DNA from: Clostridia bacterium | GTDB lineage: Bacteria > Bacillota > Clostridia > Oscillospirales > RGIG7773 | Direction: 5' to 3' | Length of the DNA: 6,005 nt | NCBI GenBank assembly: GCA_017554835.1 | Contig: JAFZHO010000062.1 | Coordinates: forward strand, 1 to 6,005 | Shown here: positions 1 to 6,005 of the stretch, in pieces | Numbering within the stretch: position 1 is the first letter of the stretch | Layout: each line of letters begins with the position of its first letter | The notes under the pieces: model-generated | Seen by the model: only the letters and a program-made list of their open reading frames with translations | Databases searched by the model: none | What the model was told of the DNA's origin: nothing | Program-made: the position numbers and the translations under genes

Positions 1-8
1 AAAAATAT

Positions 9-16
9 TGTATAAT
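9..16 (+). promoter_or_regulatory. Partial promoter (-10 box) of the divIC-family gene
   Basis: A perfect TATAAT hexamer lies at 11-16, preceded by TG at 9-10. Transcription would be expected to start near base 22-24, giving a very short leader before the ribosome binding site at 31-37. The -35 element would lie upstream of the window and cannot be judged, so this is a candidate only. The downstream context TATAATAAAGA is shared with the recJ promoter at 393-403. Confidence 0.5.
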
Positions 17-30
17 AAAGAAAAAGACTG

Positions 31-37
31 AAAGGAG
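31..37 (+). promoter_or_regulatory. Ribosome binding site deciding a GTG start
   Basis: AAAGGAG at 31-37 is a strong Shine-Dalgarno match, eight bases before the GTG at 46. No ATG lies between them, so this site fixes GTG as the start of the small division gene. Confidence 0.85.
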
Positions 38-45
38 ACAATTTA

Positions 46-321
46 GTGAAAAAAGTTTTGTTTGTTCGTATTGCAGCAATTGCAGTTTGTATTTATTGTT
101 TTATTAATATTGTTTCCTTGCAGACGAAAATCATTTCCCTTAAAAACGGTGAGCTTTCTGAACTTAATCAGCAGAAATATGACCAGCAACTAAAAAATCA
201 GCAGCTGGAGGATGTTGTTAATTCCAAACTTGATGAAGAGTTTATTGAAAAAATCGCCCGTGAGGTTTTGGGATATGGGGCCCCCGGTGAAAAGGTTTAT
301 GAAGATATTGCCGGAAATTAA
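46..321 (+). CDS. divIC: Septum formation initiator, DivIC/FtsB family
   Basis: This 91-residue single-pass membrane protein fits the DivIC/FtsB family. Family members form a bridging complex with FtsL and DivIB/FtsQ at the division site and help activate septal wall synthesis. A short basic N-terminus (MKKVLFVR) precedes a hydrophobic segment at about residues 4-25, a predicted extracellular coiled coil rich in Gln, Leu and Lys at about 26-60, and the family C-terminal signature at about 65-87: a helix ending in IAREVLGY, then GAPGEKVYEDI. Length is normal for the family. The start is GTG, set by AAAGGAG eight bases upstream. A terminator follows directly, so this gene ends its own transcription unit, separate from recJ. 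FtsL is a similar small bitopic coiled-coil protein, but the LGY..PGEKVY ending favours DivIC/FtsB. Confidence 0.88.
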   Translation: MKKVLFVRIAAIAVCIYCFINIVSLQTKIISLKNGELSELNQQKYDQQLKNQQLEDVVNSKLDEEFIEKIAREVLGYGAPGEKVYEDIAGN

Positions 322-333
322 ATATAAATACTT

Positions 334-366
334 AAAGCTTTGAAAATTATTTTCAAAGCTTTTTTT
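334..366 (+). terminator. Rho-independent terminator after the division gene
   Basis: The arms at 334-346 and 350-362 are perfectly complementary over 13 bp around a TTA loop, and the T-run at 360-366 follows the stem. The stem is AT-rich with only three G-C pairs, but its length and the seven T residues make a convincing intrinsic terminator. It begins 12 bases after the stop codon of the preceding gene. On the opposite strand the stem is followed only by TTTAAG, so its action should be mainly on + strand transcripts. Confidence 0.85.
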
Positions 367-369
367 ATA

Positions 370-398
370 TTGTGAAATCTTATAAAAAGTGATATAAT
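370..398 (+). promoter_or_regulatory. Sigma-A-type promoter of the recJ operon
   Basis: TTGTGA at 370-375 matches four of six -35 consensus bases. A 17-base spacer leads to a perfect TATAAT at 393-398, and TGA at 390-392 gives an extended -10. Transcription should start near 405, leaving a leader of about 37 bases with the AAAGGAG ribosome binding site at 425-431, ten bases before the recJ ATG. No operator or riboswitch is visible in the short leader. This is the only convincing promoter I see for the five downstream genes. Confidence 0.82.
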
Positions 399-441
399 AA
401 AGAGTAAAATAATTTTAAGAAAAGAAAGGAGTTTTGCCAAT

Positions 442-2523
442 ATGAGAATAAATAACTGGAACGTTAAAACCCAGAACGAAGAAACAGTTTTTGCCCTTAC
501 CGAAAATCTCAAAATAAATCCTGTTCTTGCAAGACTTCTTATCAATAGAAATTTATCCGATGCTTCGGCAGTTAAGGATTTTTTGAATAAAGATAAAGAT
601 AATTTTTACGACCCTTTTCTTATGAAGGATATGGAAAAGGCAGTTAAAAGAATCAGGGAAGCGATTTATAACAAAGAGAAAATCACTGTTTATGGAGATT
701 ATGACGTTGATGGCATTACGTCAACAAGCGTTCTCTATTTATATCTTAAAGAAAAAAAGGCAGACGTTAATTATTTTATTCCAAATCGAAATACCGAGGG
801 ATACGGAATAAATAAAAGCACTCTTGATAAACTTGCCCTTTCAAACACCTCTCTTCTAATATCTGTTGATACGGGAATTACCGCTATGGAAGAGGTAGAA
901 TATGCGAAAGAACTTGGAATGGACGTTATAATTACCGATCATCATGAATGTGGAGAAACTGTTCCAAATTGCGTTGCGGTAGTTAATCCCAAGCAGAAAG
1001 ACTGCAATTATCCTTTTAAAGAACTTGCAGGGGTTGGAGTTGTTTTCAAAATTATCTGCGCTCTTGAAGGGGAAGCAGGTTTTAAAAATATACTTGAAAA
1101 TTACGGCGATTTAGTTTGTATTGGAACAATTGCGGACGTTATGCCTCTTTATAAAGAAAACAGAGCAATAGCGACAAAAGGTCTTGAAATAATATCAAAA
1201 ACAAAGAGAATAGGTCTTCGGGCTCTTATAAGTCAGTCTATGCTTCAGAATAAAAAAATAACTTCAGGTTCAATCGGATACGTTCTTTCTCCCAGAATAA
1301 ATGCATCGGGTAGAATGGGAAGCGCCGAAAGAGCGGTTGAACTATTTTCAAACGATAATTATAAAGAAGCTCTCGTAATTGCAGAGGAATTATGCGAAGA
1401 AAACAGAAAAAGGCAGATTACCGAAAACGAGATTTTTCAGCAGTGCGTTGCAAAAATAAAAAACGAAGCCGATCTTGAAAAAGATAAAGCCATAGTTTTA
1501 TGGGATGATGGCTGGAATAACGGCGTTATCGGAATAGTAGCATCTCGGCTTTGCGATAAATATTATCTTCCTTCCATCCTTGTTTCTTTTGATGGAAATA
1601 AGGGCAAGGGCTCAGGCAGAAGTATAAAAAATTTCAACCTTTATGAAGCACTTAGCGCATGCTGCGATACTCTTGAAAAATTCGGGGGACATGAGCTTGC
1701 TGCAGGACTTTCGGTCAGTCGTGATAGAATTTTAGATTTCAAAAAGGCAATGCAGGATTATGCCGCTAAAAATATTAAAGAAAAAGATCTTATTATGAGC
1801 ATTGATATTGAATGCGAATTATCTCCTGAGGATATTAGTCTTGGAACTGCAAAATCGATTTCACTTCTTGAACCTTTCGGAATGGGAAATGAGGTTCCGA
1901 AATTCTTGATGAAAGACGTAGAAATTTCCTATCTGACCTCTGTTGGAAATGATAAACATACAAAACTTACCCTCAAAAAAGGGAATATGGAAATTCAGGC
2001 CTTTTGTTTTTCAAATAGTCTTTGGGATTTTGGATATAGTATCGGTGATAAGGTAGATATTGTCTTTAACCTTGATATAAATAGTTATAGAGGGAATGAC
2101 AGCGTTCAACTAATCATCAAGGATATCAGTCTTTCGAAAGAAGACCTTGAAAGATTCAACGAAAATAAAATGCTATATAAAATGTTCAAGAATAAAAATG
2201 AACTGAGCGATGAGCAAGCAAAAGAGCTTCTTCCTACGAGAGATGATTTTGTTGCGGTTTATAAGTTTATAATTTATAAAAACATAAGCAATAGCAGATA
2301 TTATAATTTCCAGAGTCTTAATAGAGATATTTCCTATCATTCGGGGAGAAAGATATCTTATGCCAAAATGAGAATATGCCTCGACGTTCTTAACGAGATG
2401 AAGCTTATAAGCTTTAAAAACGATGAAAATAAGATTTTTATCGAGGCAGTTCAGACAAGTAAAAAAGTAGATTTATCTCAGTCAAAAATCATAAAAGAAT
2501 TAAAAGAATTGTCGGCTGAGTAA
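442..2523 (+). CDS. recJ: Single-stranded-DNA-specific exonuclease RecJ
   Basis: RecJ degrades single-stranded DNA 5' to 3' in the cytoplasm, using two metal ions, in recombinational repair, mismatch repair and rescue of stalled forks. The 693-residue protein carries the full set of DHH-phosphoesterase motifs: GDYDVDG (85-91), SVDTG (141-145), the DHH triad (166-168), LAGVGVVFK (195-203) and GTIADVMPL (228-236). The DHHA1 region follows, with LSPRINASGRMG (282-293), GWNNGVIGIVASRL (357-370), GKGSGRS (388-394) and KFGGHELAAGL (413-423). An OB-fold-like nucleic-acid-binding part spans about 450-565, beginning near LEPFGMGN (476-483). The last 120 or so residues form a separate C-terminal domain that looks like a small helical or winged-helix module. 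No catalytic residue appears to be missing. The ATG is set by AAAGGAG ten bases upstream. It is the first gene of the operon; its stop is 11 bases before the relA ATG. Confidence 0.97.
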   Translation: MRINNWNVKTQNEETVFALTENLKINPVLARLLINRNLSDASAVKDFLNKDKDNFYDPFLMKDMEKAVKRIREAIYNKEKITVYGDYDVDGITSTSVLYLYLKEKKADVNYFIPNRNTEGYGINKSTLDKLALSNTSLLISVDTGITAMEEVEYAKELGMDVIITDHHECGETVPNCVAVVNPKQKDCNYPFKELAGVGVVFKIICALEGEAGFKNILENYGDLVCIGTIADVMPLYKENRAIATKGLEIISKTKRIGLRALISQSMLQNKKITSGSIGYVLSPRINASGRMGSAERAVELFSNDNYKEALVIAEELCEENRKRQITENEIFQQCVAKIKNEADLEKDKAIVLWDDGWNNGVIGIVASRLCDKYYLPSILVSFDGNKGKGSGRSIKNFNLYEALSACCDTLEKFGGHELAAGLSVSRDRILDFKKAMQDYAAKNIKEKDLIMSIDIECELSPEDISLGTAKSISLLEPFGMGNEVPKFLMKDVEISYLTSVGNDKHTKLTLKKGNMEIQAFCFSNSLWDFGYSIGDKVDIVFNLDINSYRGNDSVQLIIKDISLSKEDLERFNENKMLYKMFKNKNELSDEQAKELLPTRDDFVAVYKFIIYKNISNSRYYNFQSLNRDISYHSGRKISYAKMRICLDVLNEMKLISFKNDENKIFIEAVQTSKKVDLSQSKIIKELKELSAE

Positions 2524-2524
2524 C

Positions 2525-2530
2525 GGTGAT
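2525..2530 (+). promoter_or_regulatory. Ribosome binding site placing the relA start at ATG 2535
   Basis: GGTGAT at 2525-2530 is complementary to the extreme 3' end of 16S rRNA and lies four bases before the ATG at 2535. An in-frame GTG at 2526 sits inside this site, and I see no good Shine-Dalgarno upstream of it, so ATG 2535 is preferred. The same GGTGA-AATA-ATG arrangement recurs before the MBL hydrolase gene at 5151-5162. Confidence 0.65.
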
Positions 2531-2534
2531 AATA

Positions 2535-4697
2535 ATGAAAAAATATTTCGACGAATTTTTGAGTTTTTTAGGAGAAAAAGATTCAAAATACGACATTGTA
2601 AAAATTGAAAAAGCCCTTCTTTTTGCCCACGAAATGCATAAAGACCAAAAACGTGATAGTGGCGAGCCATATATAACTCACCCCATTAACGTTGCAAAAA
2701 TCATCTCAGAGTTTGACCTTGATTCTGATACTATCGTTGCAACGCTGCTTCACGACGTTGTTGAAGACTGTAACTGCGAATATGCAGATATTAAAAAAAT
2801 GTTCGGCGAAACGGTGGCAGAGCTTGTTGACGGGGTTACAAAACTTGGCCGAATTGCGTATTCATCCCGAGAGGAGCAGCAGATAGAGAATCTTAGAAAA
2901 ATGTTTCTCGCTATGGCGAAGGATATAAGGGTAATTCTTATTAAACTCTCTGACCGTCTTCATAATATGAGAACCTTGAATTACCGTTCTCCTGAAAAGC
3001 AGCGTCAGACCTCTCTTGAAACTATGGAGGTTTATGCGCCTCTTGCTCATAGACTTGGTATGCAAAAAATCAAGCAGGAACTTGAGGATCTTTCTATAAT
3101 TTATCTTGATCCTATCGGTTGTAAAGAGATTGAGGAGCATCTTGCAAATAGAAAAGGCGCAAAAAAAGAGTTTCTTGATAATATCCTTGGAAATATTGAT
3201 AAAAGACTAAATGATGAAAAGGTTAATTTTAACTTAACCTGGAGAATTAAGCATCTTTATAGTATTTATAGAAAAATGTATAACCAGAATAAAACGATTG
3301 ATGAGATTTATGACCTTTATGCAATCAGAATTATTGTCGATTCCGTTTCGGACTGTTATACCGTTCTTGGAAATATTCACGATATGTATAAGCCGATTCC
3401 GGGTAGATTCAAGGACTATATTTCAACTCCGAAACCAAATATGTATCAGTCACTTCATACCACTGTAATCGGCAGAATGGGTATACCATTTGAAGTTCAG
3501 ATAAGAACCTGGGATATGCATAGAATTGCAGAATATGGTATCGCAGCTCATTGGAAATATAAAAACGGTATTTCAGGAAAAGATAGTCTTGATAATAAGC
3601 TTGAATGGGTTATGCATCTTCTTGAAATTCAGCAGAATACTGCCGATGACGAGGAGTTTATGCGCACCTTGAAAATAGATTTATTTGCCGATGAGGTATT
3701 CGTTTTCACTCCGAAGGGCGACGTTATAAACCTTCCCAGCGGAGCAAACGTTATTGACTTTGCCTATGCTATTCATTCAGGCGTTGGAAACAGAATGATA
3801 GGAGCAAACGTTAACGGTAAAATAGTTGGCTTTGATTATCAACTTTCAAACGGCGAAATAGTAGAGATAAAAACGACTTCTTCACCTAACCATGAGCCAT
3901 CAAGATCCTGGATGAAGTTAGTTAAAACAAACGAGGCAAGAAACAAAATCAGAACCTGGTTCAAACGGGAAAAAAGAGAAGAAAATATTGAACGAGGCAA
4001 AGAGGACTTTGATAGAGAAATCAAACGTCTTGGAGTTTATATTGAAGAAGATGAGAGAGATGCATTTCTTTCTCCTATTTATCAGAAATATCAGCTTCCA
4101 AACGTAACGGAGTTTTATGCCGCTTTGGGTTATGGAGGAATAGTTCTTTCAAAAATATTGCCCAAGGTAAAAGAACTTTATCAAAAAGCGAATAAATCAA
4201 CGGATGAAACTCCCATATTTCTGGAAAGAAAAAGCAAAAGCGTTGGTGGAGTTGTTGTTGAGAATATTGATAACTGTCTTGTTAAATTTGCAAAATGCTG
4301 CAACCCATTGCCTGGAGACGATATCGTCGGATTTATAACAAAAGGTTACGGCGTTTCGGTTCATAAGAGAAATTGCCCTAACGTTATAAACCTATCAACC
4401 GATGAAGAAAATAAAGCCAGATTTATTACGGTTTCCTGGGATGTTGAAACGAAAAATTCTTTCCAGGCATCCATTACCGTTATTTCCGAAAGAAAAATCG
4501 GTCTTGTTGCAACTATTACGACGCTTATCGCAAATATGCACGTTATGCTTCATGGGCTTAACGTTCGTGAAATCAGTGACGGCCGTATGCAGATAAGTAT
4601 AAATATAGACGTTAATAATAAAAAGCATCTTGAAAGCGTTATGAATAAAATAAAAGCAACGCCTGATGTTATAAGCGTTGAAAGGGGAGCGTTATAA
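2535..4697 (+). CDS. relA: Bifunctional (p)ppGpp synthetase/hydrolase (Rel/SpoT)
   Basis: This 720-residue long RSH enzyme makes (p)ppGpp by transferring pyrophosphate from ATP to GDP or GTP on starved ribosomes, and also hydrolyses it, controlling the stringent response. The N-terminal HD hydrolase has its metal ligands intact: H49 (in DSGEPYITHP), H73-D74 (in LLHDVVED) and D140 (in LSDRLHNMRTL). The synthetase domain (about 230-345) has YDLYAIRIIV (259-268), the RFKD motif (291-294) typical of bifunctional rather than synthetase-only enzymes, NMYQSLHTTV (302-311), E320 in FEVQIRT and AEYGIAAHW (332-340). The regulatory half has a TGS domain (about 386-447), a zinc-finger-like segment with C588, C589, H610 and C614, and a C-terminal ACT domain (about 645-715). 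Length is normal. ATG 2535 is chosen over the in-frame GTG 2526 because GGTGAT there serves as ribosome binding site. It lies between recJ and dtd, as in other Firmicutes but without apt. Confidence 0.97.
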   Translation: MKKYFDEFLSFLGEKDSKYDIVKIEKALLFAHEMHKDQKRDSGEPYITHPINVAKIISEFDLDSDTIVATLLHDVVEDCNCEYADIKKMFGETVAELVDGVTKLGRIAYSSREEQQIENLRKMFLAMAKDIRVILIKLSDRLHNMRTLNYRSPEKQRQTSLETMEVYAPLAHRLGMQKIKQELEDLSIIYLDPIGCKEIEEHLANRKGAKKEFLDNILGNIDKRLNDEKVNFNLTWRIKHLYSIYRKMYNQNKTIDEIYDLYAIRIIVDSVSDCYTVLGNIHDMYKPIPGRFKDYISTPKPNMYQSLHTTVIGRMGIPFEVQIRTWDMHRIAEYGIAAHWKYKNGISGKDSLDNKLEWVMHLLEIQQNTADDEEFMRTLKIDLFADEVFVFTPKGDVINLPSGANVIDFAYAIHSGVGNRMIGANVNGKIVGFDYQLSNGEIVEIKTTSSPNHEPSRSWMKLVKTNEARNKIRTWFKREKREENIERGKEDFDREIKRLGVYIEEDERDAFLSPIYQKYQLPNVTEFYAALGYGGIVLSKILPKVKELYQKANKSTDETPIFLERKSKSVGGVVVENIDNCLVKFAKCCNPLPGDDIVGFITKGYGVSVHKRNCPNVINLSTDEENKARFITVSWDVETKNSFQASITVISERKIGLVATITTLIANMHVMLHGLNVREISDGRMQISINIDVNNKKHLESVMNKIKATPDVISVERGAL
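4681..4689 (+). promoter_or_regulatory. Ribosome binding site deciding the TTG start of dtd
   Basis: AAAGGGGAG at 4681-4689, inside the last codons of relA, lies nine bases before TTG 4699. Starting there gives MKIVLQRV, the usual N-terminus of the family. A TTG at 4678 in the same frame lies upstream of this site and would add seven unrelated residues. Confidence 0.8.
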
Positions 4698-4698
4698 T

Positions 4699-5151
4699 TT
4701 GAAAATAGTGCTTCAGAGAGTAAAAAACGCTCTCGTAAGAATAGACGGTGAGATTTATTCAGAAATAGGTGAAGGACTTCTTGCTCTGGTTGGAATATCT
4801 GAGACCGATAACGAAAAAGTTATTGATTTTATGTGTGAAAAAATGGCAAACCTTCGAATTTTCCGCGATGAAAACGATAAAATGAACTTATCTTGCCTTG
4901 ACGTAAAAGGAGAAATTTTAATGATTTCGAATTTTACTCTTTATGCCGATGCATCTCATGGCAGAAGACCAAATTTTCTAAAAGCCGCAAAACCTGATAT
5001 TGCAACGAAACTTTTCGATTATTCGGTTTTAAAAACCTCTCAAATTGTTGATACTGTTAAAACAGGGGTTTTCGGTGCAGATATGAAGGTTGAACTTCTT
5101 AATAACGGACCGGTAACAATTATCCTGGATAGCGAAGAAATAATGAAATAG
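4699..5151 (+). CDS. dtd: D-aminoacyl-tRNA deacylase (Dtd)
   Basis: Dtd hydrolyses the ester bond of D-aminoacyl-tRNAs, and of glycine mischarged on tRNA-Ala, recycling the tRNA and keeping D-amino acids out of proteins. It acts in the cytoplasm as a homodimer. The 150-residue product has normal family length and starts MKIVLQRVKNALVRIDGE. The two active-site signatures are SNFTL (77-81), where most members have SQFTL, and NNGPVTIIL (135-143), which holds the Gly-cisPro motif that rejects L-aminoacyl substrates. HGRRPNF (87-93) and KTGVFGADMKVEL (121-133) are also typical. The start is TTG, one base after the relA stop, with its ribosome binding site inside relA, so translation is probably coupled. 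The Gln to Asn change is conservative and I expect an active enzyme. Confidence 0.95.
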   Translation: MKIVLQRVKNALVRIDGEIYSEIGEGLLALVGISETDNEKVIDFMCEKMANLRIFRDENDKMNLSCLDVKGEILMISNFTLYADASHGRRPNFLKAAKPDIATKLFDYSVLKTSQIVDTVKTGVFGADMKVELLNNGPVTIILDSEEIMK

Positions 5152-5155
5152 GTGA
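5150..5155 (+). promoter_or_regulatory. Ribosome binding site of the MBL hydrolase gene
   Basis: AGGTGA at 5150-5155 overlaps the dtd stop codon (TAG, 5149-5151) and lies four bases before ATG 5160. This ties re-initiation on this gene to the end of dtd translation. Confidence 0.7.
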
Positions 5156-5159
5156 AATA

Positions 5160-5795
5160 ATGATAGTAGATAGACTTATCGTTGGTCATATGAAGGTGAA
5201 TTGCTATTTTTGCATTAACGAAAAAACAAATACGGGATTTATAGTCGATCCCGGTGATGATGATGCAAAAATATGCAAGCATATTGAGGAAAACGGATAT
5301 AATATTACCCATATTATTCTTACCCACGGTCATTTTGATCATATAATGGCTCTAAAAAAAGTCAAAGATTTTACGGGTGGAAAAATCGTTATCCATAAAA
5401 ATGATGCTCCGCTTCTTGAGGACGATAATCTGAATCTTTTAAGATACGTAGCAAGAATAAAAAGAGATTACGTAAAAGAAGATATTATAGTCCGTGAAGA
5501 AACTCTTAAAACCTCTGATTTTGAAATTGAATTTATAAATACTCCGGGGCATACTGACGGCAGTATGTGTATTCTTTGTGGGGATATTATGTTTTCAGGG
5601 GATATGCTCTTTAAGGGAAGCATAGGAAGAACTGATTTCAAACCTTACGGTGATACCAAAAAGATGGCAGACTCAATCAGAAGACTTAAAGAAATAAATA
5701 AAGATTACAAGGTTTATCCCGGCCACGGTGAAGAAACTACCTTGAGAGAGGAAATAAGGTCAAATCCTTATTTTAACGAAAATATATGGAACTGA
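5160..5795 (+). CDS. MBL-fold metallohydrolase, glyoxalase II-like
   Basis: This 211-residue cytoplasmic protein (no signal peptide) belongs to the metallo-beta-lactamase fold, in the glyoxalase II-like branch of small bacterial hydrolases. The dinuclear metal site is complete: HGHFDH (H56, H58, D60, H61), H131 in TPGHTDGS, D148 in FSGDMLF and H189 in YPGHGEETT. The KGSIGRTDF segment (152-160) is also typical of this group. The protein lacks the C-terminal substrate-binding domain of classical hydroxyacylglutathione hydrolases (about 250 residues), so glutathione thioesters are not a safe guess and the true substrate is unknown. The gene starts 8 bases after dtd and its stop overlaps the next reading frame by 10 bases. 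This hydrolase commonly follows dtd in Firmicutes, but the reason for the link is not established. Confidence 0.93.
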   Translation: MIVDRLIVGHMKVNCYFCINEKTNTGFIVDPGDDDAKICKHIEENGYNITHIILTHGHFDHIMALKKVKDFTGGKIVIHKNDAPLLEDDNLNLLRYVARIKRDYVKEDIIVREETLKTSDFEIEFINTPGHTDGSMCILCGDIMFSGDMLFKGSIGRTDFKPYGDTKKMADSIRRLKEINKDYKVYPGHGEETTLREEIRSNPYFNENIWN

Positions 5796-6005
5796 TTTTA
5801 AAAAACATTTCAAACCCTCACGAAGCCGTGGGGGTTTGTATGCAATTTATTCAGGGTGAAAAAATAAAAGTAACCTCTGATGGTGAGAAGTTATATAAAG
5901 ATGATAATAAAAAAGATTATAAAGTTCTTCGCCTTTACGGGTATGATAAAGGGACTTTTATGCTTTTTTACGCATATTATAATAATAACGGAAAAAAATA
6001 TTATT
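5786..6005 (+). CDS. Partial CDS, probable HemZ N-terminus
   Basis: An open frame runs from ATG 5786 to the window edge (73 codons, no stop), overlapping the hydrolase gene by 10 bases. The start MELILKNISNPHEAVGV is followed by a helix-like stretch and FIQGEKIKV, then a lysine-, tyrosine- and aspartate-rich region to about residue 73. The helix followed by a hydrophobic-GEKI-V pattern resembles, from memory, the N-terminus of clostridial HemZ (oxygen-independent coproporphyrinogen dehydrogenase-like radical SAM protein), and hemZ often follows this hydrolase gene in Firmicutes. The catalytic radical SAM motif would lie beyond the window, so the identity rests mainly on context. There is no good ribosome binding site before ATG 5786, so expression would rely on coupling; ATG 5840 (residue 19), five bases after a GTGGGGG run, is an alternative start. 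Confidence 0.55.
   Translation, partial: MELILKNISNPHEAVGVCMQFIQGEKIKVTSDGEKLYKDDNKKDYKVLRLYGYDKGTFMLFYAYYNNNGKKYY
5811..5838 (+). other. Strong hairpin at the hydrolase/next-gene junction
   Basis: The arms 5811-5821 (CAAACCCTCAC) and 5828-5838 (GTGGGGGTTTG) pair over 11 bp with a single U-G wobble; G5822-C5827 can extend this to 12 bp closing an AAGC loop. It begins 16 bases after the hydrolase stop, where a terminator would be expected, but it is followed by TATGCAATTTATT rather than a clean T-run. On the opposite strand it would have a C-A mismatch and a T6 run starting five bases beyond the stem. It could be a weak terminator or attenuator, or an RNA structure masking the G-rich run upstream of ATG 5840. 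Confidence 0.6.

Noticed and set aside
277..284. GGGGCCCC palindrome in an AT-rich gene
   Set aside because: It encodes the conserved Gly-Ala-Pro turn of the DivIC signature and is too short to support a separate role.
318..545. Minus-strand open frame of 75 codons, hydrophobic product, across the divIC-recJ gap
   Set aside because: It runs back through the recJ start, promoter and terminator; its hydrophobic look comes from AT-rich sequence read backwards, and it has no plausible ribosome binding site or family signature.
4395..4628. Open frames in other phases over the end of relA (minus 4395-4628, plus 4402-4596)
   Set aside because: Both lie wholly inside the conserved ACT-domain coding region of relA and their translations match no family I recognise.
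4678..4698. Upstream TTG at 4678 as the start of dtd
   Set aside because: It lies upstream of the AAAGGGGAG binding site and adds seven residues not found in the family; TTG 4699 gives the normal N-terminus and spacing.
4693..4698. TATAAT at the relA stop as an internal dtd promoter
   Set aside because: The position 17 bases upstream reads TATAAG, not a -35 element, and the only TTGAAA nearby (4678-4683) is just nine bases away.
5040..5342. Minus-strand open frame of 100 codons over the dtd-hydrolase junction
   Set aside because: It is antisense to conserved parts of both genes, including the GPVT and HGHFDH motifs, with no binding site or promoter.

Overview
The window looks like ordinary chromosomal DNA from a low-GC Gram-positive bacterium, most likely an anaerobic member of the class Clostridia. 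The evidence is the AT-rich sequence, strong AAAGGAG-type ribosome binding sites, use of GTG and TTG starts, frequent AGA and ATA codons, and a conserved gene order (recJ, relA/spoT, dtd, an MBL-fold hydrolase, then a probable hemZ) that recurs in Firmicutes. All genes lie on the + strand and almost every base is coding.

Region by region: bases 1-321 carry a promoter -10 box and a small DivIC/FtsB-family cell-division gene starting with GTG. A perfect 13-bp hairpin with a T-tract (334-366) ends that unit. It is followed within a few bases by a strong sigma-A-type promoter (370-398) that should drive the next unit: recJ (442-2523), a bifunctional (p)ppGpp synthetase/hydrolase (2535-4697), D-aminoacyl-tRNA deacylase (TTG start at 4699, ending 5151), a glyoxalase II-like metallo-beta-lactamase-fold hydrolase (5160-5795), and the first 73 codons of a further gene overlapping its end (5786 to the window edge), probably hemZ. 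Junctions in this second unit are +11, +1, +8 and -10 bases, so it is most likely one operon with translational coupling.

The operon combines DNA repair (RecJ 5'-3' single-strand exonuclease), the stringent-response alarmone enzyme, removal of D-amino acids mischarged on tRNA, and a small hydrolase of unknown substrate. These jobs are linked by stress, translation quality and genome maintenance rather than by one pathway. The apt gene that separates recJ from relA in Bacillus subtilis is absent here.

I found no mobile element, CRISPR array, tRNA or rRNA, or defence system, and no evidence of an undescribed multi-gene system. The points most worth checking are a strong hairpin inside the start of the last gene, the missing apt, a tight terminator/promoter junction, and a marked preference for C-ending codons before valine codons.
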